NCBI GenBank assembly: GCA_949318235.1 | Contig: OX439132.1 | Location: 8,371,453-8,435,452 of the forward strand | Direction of reading: 5' to 3' | Source: Ecdyonurus torrentis | Taxonomy: Eukaryota; Arthropoda; Insecta; Ephemeroptera; Heptageniidae | Length of the DNA stretch: 64,000 nt | Shown: piece by piece, positions 1 to 13,175 of the stretch | Layout: each line of letters opens with the position of its first letter | How positions within the stretch are numbered: the stretch's first letter is position 1 | Notes under the pieces: generated by a model | The model's input: only the letters and a program-made list of their open reading frames with translations | What the model was told of the DNA's origin: nothing | Databases searched by the model: none | Position numbers and translations under genes: made by a program

Positions 1-831
1 GTACATGTGTATATTATAGAGACAGAAACGAAAGGCAAAGGGACATTGTGGTAAATGTCACTATAATTAACTATAATCACAAGATAAGTTTGCACATTGT
101 GTGATGATTACACAAACAGCCTTACATGACCATGAGGCTTGTCTACCATTATATATAGCTGCTACTATAATGCTCGAGAATATAAAATAAGGAAAAAAAA
201 AAAATAAATAAAGGTATAACATTTTGGTCTTCTCATTGAAGCTTATTGACAAAAACTTGACTATATTAGAACTTCAGAAAAATCTACAAATAATTCAACT
301 ATACGATTAGAGTCATATACAGTGTTATATATATAAATATTATTATATAATAAATATAAATTCGTATTATACAACATATGTATGTACAAATGTATATTAT
401 GTAGTTTAAAAGAAATGGAGATAAATCAAAATACTTGTGTATTGCAAAATAATTTCAATGGATGGTGTAACCATATGTAACCATAAATATGTAACCATAT
501 TTATTATATGGTGTAACTCTAATATAAGCTACTTTCGCAATGGACGTAAGATTCTGCGCAAAAAGCGACGTATTTTATTGTGTAATTAAGTTAATTGTAT
601 AAAAATAAAACTTCGTCAATTTAATGAAAATTTTCCACGACCCCATTGTAATTGTTACCTAAAAGTTAGATTTGCAGAATATTTTACTAATAAATGGAAT
701 GAATAAATATTTAGAAAAGCAAAAGCATCAAATTACGTACCACACTAAATTACGATATTATTAATATTATTATATGACTTTTTCACACGGTACAATATTT
801 TCAATGTGCAAGAGATATTGTTGCAAGCTAT
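1..831. other. AT-rich stretch without recognised gene
   Basis: No exon-like or conserved reading frame is visible. The short open frames are low-complexity A/T sequence. Confidence 0.6.
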
Positions 832-1040
832 CTACATTTGAGAGTATATTTGCATACAATTAATTTTATTACACATTGCAAATTTTGCACCACGAACATA
901 GGGGGTGTTGTTGATGTACACGTTGTTGCGGTGCGCCGGTACCGCAACTCTTGCCTGCTCCAAGCATTGCATCACAACATGACAAAACAAGGCAGCCGTT
1001 GATGCACGGGCAAGTGCGATTTTTTTTTTCTTCTTGAAAC
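832..1040 (-). CDS. Tentative terminal exon of the secreted Cys/His/Ala-rich protein gene
   Basis: This is a GC-rich island in otherwise AT-rich DNA. On the minus strand a TTAG acceptor ends at 1041 and an open frame runs to a TGA at 834-832. The acceptor phase (two bases completing a split codon) fits the phase-1 donor of the exon at 9282-9048, which would give a joined protein of about 254 residues. The exon begins with a Lys run and contains segments such as ARASTAALFCHVVMQCLEQA. A second frame over the same island is Cys-rich (about nine Cys in 45 residues) and stops nearby, so the frame is not certain. The intron to the preceding exon would be about 8 kb. The gene assignment is inference from phase and base composition only. 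Confidence 0.33.
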
Positions 1041-1657
<617 letters not shown>

Positions 1658-1959
1658 ATACAAATATGGGGCGTATGCAGTGTAACATACGAAATCTCAA
1701 ACTGTGTTTCCGTTTGCAAATCTCGAGCAAGAAAAATTACTTCTTCGCATGTGTTACCTGTTACCGAGGAGGCACTCAACACTTCAGGCATAGAGCTCGA
1801 GTTCATGCATAACTTTTTTTTTGTTTATATAGTTGAATCAATTACTTAGCTTGAAAATTCAGAGCTTGAGCTGTTTCAAAACTGTGCCATTTTGCGCAGT
1901 TTAATTGTTTTTGAATAATATCTCCAAGGATCAGAATGTAATGAAACCAATAACAAAGA

Positions 1960-2185
1960 TCAGTTTTTGGAGGTTATCGGTTTAAAAAATTGTTAAAAAA
2001 TTTCTATGGCTTAAAACACGTAAAAGTATGTCTAGTATTTCTCATTTAAATTTCTCCAAAATCGGTGGAGTAGTTTTCTCAAAAATCGCAAAAAACGTGT
2101 TTTTCTCCATAAGCGTAATGTTAAATTAGGGGACCCTTAGCTTTCCCCGCAGCACCCCGCGCGCTAAACCGATAACGTCCATTCA
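1960..2185 (+). repeat. Dispersed repeat family E, copy 1
   Basis: This segment matches the reverse complement of about 38815-39055 over more than 200 bp with few differences, for example the shared block TAAGCGTAATGTTAAATTA. Shorter or diverged relatives are at 9895-9965 and about 2940-3090. No coding capacity is seen. The class is unknown. Confidence 0.75.
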
Positions 2186-4759
2186 GAAATTACGTTCAGA
2201 AATTGTTGCAGGATATTTCTATTCTCTCTATATAAAAATATATGGTAGAGAAATGCAGGAGGCAGGGGCGTCTTAACTCTTAACTTTAATTAAATTAAAC
2301 TTCACTGTACATTGAACGCTAATTTTCTTCCTAGAAATATATTCTTATAAAAGACAATATTAAAAAATTCATTGTTTCTCACTGTAATGTTAAAGGTAAA
2401 AATTTGTAATAGACTGTTGCTTGATATTGAGAGTCATGAAGAAAACAATTGACATTAAATTAAGGTATATAATATATTAATTAAAGATATGCATATGTAA
2501 TAACTGTTCAATTAAACCTATTTTTAATCAAATATGTATATATAATTTCTTTTAATTATTACAATTAACAATAAGAACATTGCAAATTTTTGAAATTTAT
2601 GTTTTTGTTTTTTTTAATTTAATTTCGAAAATGCTTTTTTGTTTACTTTCAAAAGCTTTTATTTAAACAAAATACTTGCTTTTTAGGTGTGTGTTTTTTC
2701 ATTTATTATTTTTTTTCCCCCTCAAAATAAATGCTTTTTTTTAACCGAACTATGGTAATGATAACGATAACTATAGTTATAGGCTTATATGCAACAAAAA
2801 AGAGCTATAGGAAAAAAAACTGTTCTTATAATTTTTCTTATAGAAAATAAATAAAAACTGTTATGTACACTTCGTATAATGGTCATTAATTTTACACTTA
2901 TCATTTCTACAGTACAAAATGTGATGTTAAATTCTTAAAAGAAACATTATTGGCGTAAAACCCGTAAAACTACGCCTTTTCCCTCAATTGAAATTTTTCG
3001 GTCTCGGTAAAAACGTTTTTTCCAGAAAAAAAAAATTTGCACTGCTTGTAATTGGCTAGCGCGCTCCAACGGTAAGCTCCATTGAAAACTTGATATATTT
3101 ATAAATAGTCTACTATGTATATATAAAAGTTGTATTTTTATATAATATTACATTTATAATATAAGAAGTTTTTATATGCGTATACAATCTCCGCATTATA
3201 CTGATTCTAAATACAATATAATTATCTTTAATACCTAGTATATATAAGTTTGGAATTTTATTTTATTTTGCGAAATATAAATAAAAACCAAAAATATCTA
3301 GCAAAAAGGCGGCGCTTACGTAAAATGATAATAACTACTTAAGTTAAAAAATATATATTATACAAGTTAAATATAATACAGTGAATACATAAGTCAACTC
3401 TCATAATAATATGAGAATAATACTTATAGCAGCACGGTTAGAGTATCAAGCATCAAAGTATTATAAAATACTGAAGTGCTTATTATATTGTTAATATTTT
3501 ATTATTTATTTATACACACCAAAAGACAGCTTAATTATATTTTTTTTGCATACACATATAAAAATCACAATTAGTAAAACTAAAAATAAACTCTCTTTCC
3601 AGGATTGGTAACCCTGCTCTCTTTGTAACTTTATTCTACCTATAGATGCATGGTAAAGCATTATTTTTTATGAGAATCCTATAAAACTGGTGCACATATA
3701 ATTTTCGTTGAGGAAAATATGTCACAAATTTTAAATTTTATAAATGTTAAAATAAAATGCACAAAATATTTCATAAATAAAAAAAAAAAAAAAAAAAATC
3801 GCACTTTTTAGAAATAATTTGAAAATAAAATAATAAAATTTTGTTTATACAGTGTTTTGAAGAAACTTATTTTCTATATTATATAGATGTACATTTTACA
3901 AAATGCAAAAATCATTTATCGATGTAGTAATTATGAATTATGATTCATAATACAATAATATACAATAATACAATACACGCAATATACAAAATACAATAAT
4001 ATTATACGACAATTTATATATGCTGTAAATGTAAACACTTTCATGTATATATATAGGCCTAAAATATAAGAAGTAAATTTAAAAGTTTTAGTGTACATTA
4101 ATTTTTTTAAACTTTCTCATAACACCGAAGATATTATATATATAGCGCCAGTGCTACGTCGTCCCTGATCCGTATAATTTCAATTTCTATTATTATTTTT
4201 TTCTTTAGTTTATTTGATTTCATTTAGATTTAATAAAATTAAATATAAGATTTTACTTATTTAAGTAAATAAATACTTTTTTGAGTGTCAATACTTGGAC
4301 CTCCATGCGGAGCTGTCTCTAATCTCTTTATAATTGTCCTCAATAAAATTTATTTTATAACTATCACATGGTATAGCGATCGTTAGTTAGACCATCAAAG
4401 CACTTGTGGGTCACCTAAATAAGATTTTGGAATTCCTAACTATACATTAAAATAAGATAAGCTTAGACAATAATATAGTCGCTTGAAAATCCTAGATCTT
4501 TTAGGAAACAGTGTTTTGGTGAATTGCAACTCATGATTGATCCAGCCAGCCCTGCAGTATCTGCCTATCTTGCGTGAAGAGCAGGGTAGTCACTTACGAT
4601 AACATTGTAAGTACGTTTCCCATAAGATAAGCACCATGACTTTCTAGGACCTGTGGTTAGTATAGCAGCTCGGGATTGAACATGTAGAACATGGATCTCC
4701 CACGTTTGGAGTGGAAATTTTCTCCACCAGAACATGGGCTAGGTCAGGTCTTATTTAAA
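2186..4759. other. AT-rich gene-free stretch with diverged repeat pieces
   Basis: No gene is seen. About 2940-3090 looks like a diverged family E copy (GTAAAACCCGTAAAAC, then a GCGCGCTCCAACGGTAAG-like end). About 4540-4720 is less AT-rich and on the minus strand has a box-B-like GTTCAATCCC near 4678, which could be an old SINE. That is too weak to call. Confidence 0.45.
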
Positions 4760-5085
4760 GGGCTCCATGCCTCAAACAATTGAATCAAAAACGTAAAACT
4801 CATGAGATGTGACCATCATTCATACACATATTATATCCTTTAACCCTTCTGTAGCCTCACAAACTGGGGCTGAAAAACTGTAAAGTAGACAAACTTAGAA
4901 CTTCATGACGTCAACAATTCCGGGTCTACAATAGAATTTGTAGCGCGGGTTGCCTACTTTACAATTTTTCTCCCTAGTTTGTGAGTGTACTGAAGGGTTA
5001 AGTCACAAAATATGTGTATTTATAATAGTCCTATCTCATGATTTATCATTGAGAGGAAATTTATTTTTGAGGCCAGGGGATCTTT
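4760..5085. repeat. Older imperfect palindrome hosting a TTAA MITE
   Basis: Sequence outside the inner MITE also pairs: the left CTCATGAGAT and AAAGGGCTCCATGCCTC blocks face matching inverted blocks at about 5030-5085. This suggests one foldback element inserted into another. Confidence 0.45.
4844..4997. mobile_element. 154-bp TTAA-flanked palindromic MITE
   Basis: TTAA occurs at 4840-4843 and 4998-5001. The ends read CCCTTCTGTAGCCTCACAAA and the inverted TTTGTGAGTGTACTGAAGGG. The arms continue inward through a TTTACA-containing block. It is non-coding. The TTAA target is typical of piggyBac-type elements, but no transposase is present. Confidence 0.7.
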
Positions 5086-7530
5086 AAATAAAAAAAATTA
5101 TTGCTTCAAATAATATTATAAATTACTTTTCAACTTTGCGAACCATATATTAATTTTATATATAATATTATATTGTTAGTGTAACATGTAACTATAAAGA
5201 ATTTTTATTCACATTTATAATCAACAATACTTACACTCCCCACTCCAATTATTTAGTATAATAATATGTTTCATTTCCTATATTTCAGTAAGTAAAATCA
5301 CACTTATATAATAAAAACGTCTGTACACTTTGTACGATATTTTGTATTTATACTAGTGAAAACTAAATAAATATCTTCTTATTATTATTATTTATTATTA
5401 TATTTGCCTCTAATTGTAAACTAAAACTTAAAAAGTTTAAATTTTAGGCATACAATAATAATATCGTATCGCCTATGTGTATTAAAATCCCATCATTTTT
5501 ATACAAAAAAGTAATAATAATAATAACGTTGAAAAATATAAAACATAATTTTGTTTGACTTATACAGCGACATAAAAAAAATATATGATATATACGGTAT
5601 ACCATTTTAATGTATATTAGCTTTAATTTGTATGTGATATACCTAGCTTTCCTCTTAAATCTTCGATTGAAAACACGGTATAATGAATCTTTAATTTTTC
5701 ATTGACTTTTTACTTATTCGCACAAGAATATAAGAGTCAAAGCTTTATACTTAATGAAAGGAGATGACTAATTTAACAAACTGGTTGAGCATGAACACCG
5801 GAGAACATCACATGCATGTACTGTTACTGTGCAATGAGTAATGACTGTAATGAGTATGTGTATATTATTATATAATATAATTGTGCATAAAATATGTATA
5901 CTATTACTTTACACACTCATAATCGTGCGCCACCATACAAAACATCTTTAAAGTGGACGTAGTCCAAATGACAACACTTTTTGCATGGCGCTCCAAAAAG
6001 AAAAAGAAGAAATTTTATATTTATGCACTCTGTTAAGTTTTTATAAATCATGCAATACACAAGATACATTATAATATACGTAAAGAAAACTATAAATAAA
6101 AATACAAAGAATAGAAGTATATTTTATATTTCAATATTATAAAAAAAAAATATATATTTATTATTATTATTTTCTATGACAAAAGTATTTCTCTGACTCT
6201 CTGACTGATATTATTTGTTGTAAAATAATGGGGGGGGGGGGGGGGAAAGAAAAAAAAATAGCTAAATTTACAGTTTCTAATAGTAATTTCTATAGTCTTC
6301 CCCATAAATATATATTAAGATTATAATAAATTTATAAATGTAAGCAAAAATAAAGAACTAAAAAATACCATCGAAAAATTAAATTATTCATTTACAGTAC
6401 AATGCAATATGACGTACCTTTTATAAAACCATATATCGTGATACAAAAGAAAGAGCCTGACAATTTGCAAGTATGTGTATCAGAGAGAGAGAGAGAGAGG
6501 TTGTTATAATTATATTTTATAAAGTGATCGTATACTTTAATTTACTTTTGCGTGCATTTGCTCGCGAGGGTGTACAATGTAAATTTTATTGCTGATATAT
6601 ATAATATGTATAGTATACTGTATTATAGTGCATGCACTTTATTTATCGGTGAGTGCATTTGCGAGGTAAAAGCGGCAGCTTCATTGATTTTCCATTCTCA
6701 ACGATATTTCTCTTATTTAAATTCTCTGTCAATCCACCTACGCTATGAAGTCTTCTCTTTAGCTGTCTTTCTCGCAATATTTATAATACTTTTTCTTGCA
6801 TGCGGTAGACAGGTAAGTTTAGATGTGATCGGTAAGCAAAAAATAATAATAATAACATTACAATTTGATTTGTATAATTTTACTAAAAATTAATTTGAAA
6901 TTCTCCGTAATAAAATGTATGCACATTAATTCGCTGAAAATTTTAAAAATGCGGTGTTTATAGAAATCAATAAAGCCCCAAGAAAAAATAAATGTCAAAA
7001 AAATAAAATTATATAATATAGATATGTATATATTATATACATACACACAGTGTAATATAGAAAAGAATCTGGAAGAGATGAGAGAAAGTGGTTTACATAT
7101 AAAATACCCTATATATAAAACTAGAATACGCAAATTAATCTCATTTGCATACACGCAATTTGTGAGTAAAATGACGAAGAATTAATTACTATACGTTTAT
7201 ATTCTCTATATTGTAGCAAAACAAAAAGATCTGATTAAAAATATTTAATCACATTATATGCGCATGATTATTTTCGTAATATATACATTATACTTTATAA
7301 TGCGTCGCTCAATAGAATATTATATTATACAACATATAATGCGTAATTTTTTATTTCATTTATAATCAAACCTCATAATAAACTATAAAAACTTACAATT
7401 AGATTATTTATTGTAATTTAATCAAATTAATCACATTTTACGCAATTTTAACTTTTTACATAATAGCGCAATAAAAAATACATAATATATATTTTATTTG
7501 TATATATCAGTGTCAGCCAGTGTTGTCAGT
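5086..7530. other. AT-rich gene-free stretch
   Basis: Holds simple repeats only: a G tract at about 6231-6245, (GA)n at about 6481-6499 and short A/T runs. The open frame at 6552-6893 lacks splice context and recognisable motifs. Confidence 0.5.
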
Positions 7531-8641
7531 GAAGCCTGAATTTACACATTTTTAAAACTAAAAATAAAAGTTTGTTGCGTTGCTTGGTTCAATTGCGAGA
7601 CGCCAAAAAGTAAAAGACGAGCCTGGGCCGAAAAAATCACACTCCTGGGCACCAAATCCAGATAAAAACAATTGTTTTTAAATCTCTTTCCATTTTTTTC
7701 CCCACACAACATACCCTCTATGGCTTCTGAACGTGCATGAGCACCATTTAGAGCTCGGCACAAGTCGAGACGCTCCTCCAGCTCACGCCATACATTCTGC
7801 AAAATGTGCGTTTCTGGGGCACATAAAGACCTGATTGCTCCCGCACTTTTGAGAGGGACAGTCCAAAAATTAACATGTGTTGTTGTGTTTTACGACCGCA
7901 TCATTGGCCCGTTTATTTTCAATGAACAAAGTGTGAAGTGGGAAGTTTATCTGGACATGCTAGAGCATTACGCCGTTCCTCAGTTACTACAAGCCCAACA
8001 AGAGTGGAACTACGACCTAATCTTCAAGCAGGATGGCGCCCCTCCTCACTGGGCACTGACTGTCAGACACTTCTTAAACCAGACCTTTCCAAAAAGGTGG
8101 TTGGGACGCGATGGACCACTGGTATGGGCACCAAGATCTCCTGATCTTACTCCTCCCGATTTCTTTCTTTGGGGCTACGTGAAGGATGTTGTTTTTAAAG
8201 CACCAGTGCGAAACATCAGGGACCTCAAACTGCGCATCACAGCAGCGATCTACTCTGTCACTCCCGAGGTGTTGCAAAATGTATGGCGTGAACTGGAGGA
8301 GCGTCTCGACTTGTGCCGAGCTCTAAATGGTGCTCACTTTGAGAAGCCATACATACGGTAAGTTGTGTGGGGAAAAAAAAAAAAAAAAAAAAAAAGAAAA
8401 TAGATTTAAAAACAATTTTTTTAGCTGGATTTGGTGCCCAGAAGTGTGATTTTTTCGGCCCAGGCGCGTCTTTTACTTTTTGGCGTCTCACAAAAGAACA
8501 AAGCAACGCAATAAAATTTTATTTTTAGTTTTAAAAATGTGTAAATTCAGGCTTCAATTTGATGTAATAAAAGTTTCAAAAATAATAAAATTTCTAATTT
8601 TTATAGCATCTTGAAATCATAGCGATTTTTGTGGTCACCCT
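7531..8641. mobile_element. Foldback derivative of a DD41D-type mariner element
   Basis: The right end is canonical: GTGGTCACCCTG followed by TA at about 8642. The region 7531-7801 is an inverted copy of 8275-8555, that is, of the transposase 3' end plus its 3' flank. The left part of the element has therefore been replaced by an inverted copy of its own right part, and the normal left terminus is missing. The unique loop (7802-8274) holds the middle of the transposase gene. It lies in the putative long intron of the secreted-protein gene. Confidence 0.75.
7804..8361 (+). pseudogene. Mariner-family transposase, 5'-truncated
   Basis: The 185-residue frame is the C-terminal two-thirds of a Tc1/mariner DDE transposase (an enzyme that cuts and joins element ends in the nucleus). 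The second catalytic Asp lies in FKQDGAPPH and the third acidic residue in SPDLTPPDFFLWG. The spacing of 41 residues between them fits the DD41D group. The segment ending in RIIGPFIF is the usual strand before that Asp. The helix-turn-helix DNA-binding region and the first catalytic Asp are absent, so this copy cannot be active. The Met at 7804 is simply the first Met after the inversion breakpoint, not an authentic start. Confidence 0.85.
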
Positions 8642-9047
8642 GTATAATAATATATTTAATTAATTGTGATATTATATTAATGATAAGAACGATTTTTTTT
8701 CTTTTTTAAGCCTATAAGCCTAAACCAATGCATAGTTATTTGTATTATGATTGTAGGATGAATACATAACTGAATTTTGAATTTTTATGCATATATATGC
8801 GGATACATTATGTGACAAAATTATCATAACATTTCTTTTCTTTTGTTATATATCAGAAATTTTGTACACATAATATAACATAAAATGTTCTTGTATTGGG
8901 TGTAAAACTGTGTTTATGTAAATTGCCACAATTTATTCTCGTATAATTGCTGATCAAAAAATCTTTTTCATCATTTTTATACTTGCTTTTTTACTTGCGT
9001 TGTTGAAAATAATAATAATAAGAGTCCATTTTAATTTATACACTCAC
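8642..9047. other. Intronic AT-rich DNA
   Basis: Nothing recognisable apart from short T and A runs. Confidence 0.5.
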
Positions 9048-12000
9048 CCTCTGCTACTGCTGTAGCGAGCGTGGATGGCTCTACAGCGGCGGCGGTGGTA
9101 CTCGTTGCTTCGTCCGAAATATTGTTGGACGTCCATGCTGGTTCTAACGCTGTTGCGGCATCAACTGCGGCAGCAGCGGCAGCAACAGCAGCATGCTGAT
9201 GAAGGTGATGATGATGGTGATGGTGATGATGATGCTTGTTGTCAATGGTATCGGCGTGAGGATTTAGACTACCCGGTAGTACCTGCACAACATGCAACCA
9301 AAAACTATGCAGGAATGTTGCAAACATATTCATAATACATAATATTATAATATAGTTTTCATTTTGAACCTGTTGCATACGCATGCGTGCCCAAACTCAT
9401 AAAACCATCAGTAAAATGAAAATTCTCTAGAATTCTAAAATGTTTGAATTCATATAACTAATATAATTATGTTTAGTTCTAAAAATGTAATTTGTTGGGC
9501 AAAATTAAAAAAATATATATATACCACTAGCCTAACAAACTTCGAATTTGTCACTTATCACTTATCATGCACGAGGAAAATTAAGAAGCAAGACAAAAGA
9601 ATAAAATCCAAAATCATATACTTTGCAATTATTTTCCTATAAAAATAAACAATATTAGTCTCATATAGTTAATTCGTATTTCTTTACAAATAAGTATATT
9701 ATAGATGTACAAATTAAAATAATATTTATAGTATTTTTTTTTTTTGTTATTATCTTTAAGAAGAGAGAGAGAGAGAGAGAGAGCATAAAAAATAAGCCAA
9801 AAACTGTAGCATAATGGAGCGGAAAAATATCATGCTTCTTAACCGGTGATAAAAATTTAAAGAACTATTGGCATATCAAAAAAAAAAGGGGGGGGGTCTC
9901 ATTTTAAGCGTATGTTAAATTAGGGGTCCCTCGCCTTTTCTTGCACGCCTCTGGTTGGTGTTACACCGCCGATATGAAGCATTTACACGTCGGTCTGAAT
10001 GAAGGCCCATATGCCTTGGGTTTCAATTTTTAATAATACTAAATAATACTCTCTTTTTTTTTTAGTTATTATTTTTCTACGGTTTATAATCATAAAAGTT
10101 ATACAAGTTATAAAAGAAAAAACAATAATCGCAAATAAATATAAGACAATTTCAATGTAATATAGCACTCTATTATTTGTTTTTACTTTAATATTTTTAT
10201 CGATTTTTTTTAATAGCACTGCGATGCTGATTGAAACACGACAACATGTAAGAAATTGCAGGCATACATACCGTAGACATATAGAATACTTGATATACTG
10301 GGGGTATAACTGAACACTTAATAAAAAAATCTGTTAATTGTAAAGAATCTAACAAAACGTCATAATGATTAAATGGATAAGATAATACTGTTTCAGTAAT
10401 TAAATCCATTTAGAAAAAAAAAAGTAAGAATTTCTTAAGCTATATTATAAGAATGAGAAAATTATAGTCAAAAATCTTCAAAAGTATTAGTAGTTTAAAG
10501 AAGAAAAATGTGCAACCACTTTTTACAAAAACTTCTGAAATACTGACGATTTCAGCATGAGACAGCAGCATTGACCCATAGCCGCAATAACATACAGACG
10601 TAAGCGAAAGAAATTCACAGTAGGGTGAGTAGGGGAAAGTAAAGAAATGTTGTCAAGTACTTTGTATGGGATATTTGCTGGGAATTCACTGCCACCTATA
10701 GGCACTTAAGTCCACTTTTTGCAGAATAGACCAATATATTATAGTGAGCACCATCACCATAGGAAATAAAAGAAAATAAATAAAATGTCATGCCTCATAA
10801 AAGTATAAGTCTGCTAATTATATAATGCACAAAATATTATGCGTAATACAATATACATACTTTTTTATTTGCGATTTAAATATTATAGAAAGAGCCACAA
10901 ATAGATATAAATTGGTTGTTTTAATTAATTAATTTAATTTCCATAAACACAAATATATATATATATATAGTAATAAAAAATATATAATATTTATATTTCC
11001 ATAGGCAAACATAATATATATAGTGCGGTATACAATACTAATAGACAAAGGAGAAGAGCTATAGACGCTGTATGTAAGACTTGATTGCATTTAAAAAAAT
11101 CTAAGTAAAAGTATTTATAGCATAGCTTAAGGTCAAGTCAAGGTGATCCATGGTACAAAGAGTGAACATACGAAAAAAAAAATTTACTGTATTCATTAAA
11201 ATCGTACAAAAAAAAAGAATAAATTTAATAATACTGACAAAAAAAAAAAAAAAAAAAAAAGCGCCTGGAAGTTAGACTACTTTTTCAGCATCATTGTCTT
11301 GCAGGTTACATAATCCTGTAGGCGCTAAACGAAAAATGTTTTATTTCTGACTATATTTCAGGGGGGAAAAGTTGCAATTTTTGAGAGTTAAAAAAATGAA
11401 TGTTACCCCCTCCATTCCTCCCCTATATTTCATCCACCCACGTGTTCACCTATGACGTCACAAGCTTCCCGCGCATTTGCCACTTTCAATAAGATACATG
11501 AACAGCATCAGCAGCAAGAGCGCGACCGGGTGAGAGAAGAGAGGGTGAAATACACTGTGCGGAGTGGTGTGCGGGCGGGGGTACGACTGGCTGCCAGTGG
11601 CTGGGTATTGATCCAAACATGGCGCGCTAGCTGGTATAGCTCTGGCCAGGGTGGACTAAGTTGCCGCCCGCTGCCACTGCTCTCTGTTGCCTTGATGACT
11701 AGATGTACACGTCGTCGCGCGACCCCCTGGAGATACTTTGACCCCCACAGCGATACATTTTCCTCGACTTTTTCCCTCTCAATAATCCTACTCCATCCAA
11801 ACGATAATATAAAATATCACATATTTCATACGGTGTATCTGATCACCATTGTGCAATAATAATAATATTAATTTTTTCCCCATCTATACGTACTTACCTT
11901 TTGTATAATAAAACAACGAGGATTGTATGCCGTACATATATAAGTCCCATTTGCATCTAAGCATGCGGCTAAAGGATCTGTTGTTGTCTGCTGTATAACT

Positions 12001-12218
12001 TTTGGTTTCGTATGAGATGATGAATCGGGTATCCTTGCGTTTGGCATCGGGCATGCCGCGTGGCAATTGCTCGCTTTGCTACATGCACGGCACCGCAGAC
12101 CTGTTGAGTCCGCCTGTGCAACTGACGGTAACAGCAGCAGCACCAGTTTGCTAGCCAGCCAGAGTGGAGGCGGCTCACAGACTCTCTCTATCACATCGGC
12201 GCTGCGGCGCTCTCTCAT
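9048..12218 (-). CDS. Putative secreted Cys-rich protein with His and Ala runs (two exons)
   Basis: Product not recognised. Exon A is 12218-11898 (107 codons, phase 0, donor GTAAGT). Exon B is 9282-9048 (acceptor TGCAG, donor GTGAGT, ends in phase 1). The ATG at 12218 is the only Met in frame and lies about 120 bp downstream of a TATA box. Residues 1-20 are polar; LASKLVLLLLPSVAQA at 21-36 looks like a signal-peptide core and cleavage site. The mature part starts with Cys pairs (C43, C46, C52, C56) and further Cys near 86, 95 and 102, then an N-glycosylation sequon (N-G-T). Exon B adds a run of about ten His, Ala runs and a Ser/Thr-rich tail. Both exons are clearly more GC-rich than their surroundings. 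A further exon at 1040-832 would fit in phase. Role unknown; possibly an extracellular ligand or matrix protein. Confidence 0.5.
9895..9965 (+). repeat. Family E fragment
   Basis: AAGCGTATGTTAAATTAGGG at about 9908 matches the core of the family E copy at 1960-2185. Only the end portion is present. Confidence 0.55.
11410..11760. other. GC/CpG-rich island with a CRE octamer
   Basis: A sharp rise in GC and CpG occurs inside an AT-rich intron, with TGACGTCA at 11454-11461, CCACGTG just before it and many CGCG/GCGC words. A 135-codon plus-strand frame covers it but lacks recognisable motifs. It may be an alternative promoter or enhancer, or an unrecognised exon. Confidence 0.4.
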
Positions 12219-12334
12219 CGTTCCCCATCTGGGACGGGGAGCGGGGAGTGTAAAAAAAGAAGCAAAAGCGGGGAGCAACCTCGCAATCGTCTACCCGCGC
12301 CCGCCACACCCCTCTATAGCCGCGCCGGCGCCTA

Positions 12335-12341
12335 TTTTATA
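12335..12341 (-). promoter_or_regulatory. TATA box for the secreted-protein gene
   Basis: TATAAAA reads on the minus strand in a GC-rich context, 117 bp upstream of the ATG at 12218. Transcription would be expected to start near 12305-12312, giving a 5' leader of about 90 nt. Confidence 0.5.
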
Positions 12342-12395
12342 CGCCCACGCAATTTTTCCCTTAGATCCAACCATCGCCCAAGGTTCATTATCATA

Positions 12396-12744
12396 ATTAA
12401 AACAAAGAATTTTTGGCTATCTTATTTTATTTTTTATTTGTTAATATTATTTTTTGTATCCAATGAATATTACACTATTTTATCCACAGCTATAAGAAAA
12501 ATGAGGCACTCGGGTACTTTTATATTCATTTTTTTTTTCTTTTGTCATTTTCTTTTCTTTTTTTGAAACTTTGCATATTGTTTATATTTGTAAACATTTT
12601 TTTTTATAAATATTATATAATTATTATTCACATCAATAAAACAAAATATATTAAAATCCACCTAAACACAAGAAATACTTCATATTATTTTTATGATATT
12701 AAGATTAAATTTTATTGGAGCCATTAAATTAACAGCTCAAGATG
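12396..12744. other. AT-rich spacer
   Basis: Only A/T-rich low-complexity sequence is seen. Confidence 0.5.
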
Positions 12745-12840
12745 TCTTAGAGATGGGCACTTAAATCCGCAAAAAAAAAAATATATATATATATATATGT
12801 ATAATAATAATAATTTCTAAAATCATGTTTCATTTAAGGG
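12745..12840. mobile_element. Solo end of the 13.3-kb mariner family
   Basis: GGGCACTTAAATCCGC at about 12754 and TTTCTAAAATCATGTTTCAT match the left end of the mariner at 13332. No body or second end is visible. A (TA)n tract has expanded within it. Confidence 0.6.
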
Positions 12841-13049
12841 CTAGTCCACTTTTTTTTTTTTTTTTTTTTAGCTAAAAGATATGTCCTATTTATGGCCCCT
12901 TCCGCCAGGTTTATCTTGCTGCACTAATTAGGGCATTAGGGCGCGATTTAAATGGAGGGAGGCAGTCCGTTGCCGTGCCAGTTGGGCAGCCATTTTTAAA
13001 AACCCTGCGCCCTGCTTGCTGATGGTGATTTATTTTTTTCAGAAATGTA

Positions 13050-13159
13050 CAGCTCTGGCCCAAAGTTCCCGAACGGGGCACTACGTTTTCTCATAAAGAT
13101 AACATAGTGTGGTTGCGGGTTGCCTATGCAAAACGTTTGAGAACTTTTGGCCAGTACTG
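13050..13159. mobile_element. 110-bp Tc1-like MITE
   Basis: Ends read CAGCTCTGGCCCAAAGTTCC and, inverted from the right, CAGTACTGGCCAAAAGTTCT, flanked by TA at 13048-13049 and 13160-13161. This is the typical Tc1/mariner end and target form. Non-coding. Confidence 0.75.
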
Positions 13160-13175
13160 TACTTACCTTTGTATG

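Larger units (their letters stand above)
9283..11897. other. Intron between exons A and B of the secreted-protein gene
   Basis: Mostly AT-rich. It contains a (GA)n run at 9762-9783, a family E fragment at 9895-9965, an A run at about 11241-11260, a small inverted repeat at about 11261-11333 and a GC-rich island at 11410-11760 (listed separately). No further exon is convincing. Confidence 0.5.

Noticed and set aside
4540..4720. Possible tRNA-derived SINE
   Set aside because: Only a box-B-like GTTCAATCCC is convincing; box A, ends, tail and a second copy were not found.
6552..6893. 113-residue plus-strand frame
   Set aside because: Composition of AT-rich non-coding DNA, with no signal, domain or splice context.
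9075..9335. 86-residue plus-strand frame
   Set aside because: Shadow of the minus-strand exon B (His/Ala runs read as Asp/Gly/Gln).
10197..10409. 70-residue minus-strand frame in the intron
   Set aside because: AT-rich, no acceptor/donor in phase with exons A and B, no recognisable motif.
11452..11859. 135-residue plus-strand frame over the GC-rich island
   Set aside because: No motif, no splice partner and biased composition; kept only as a possible regulatory island.
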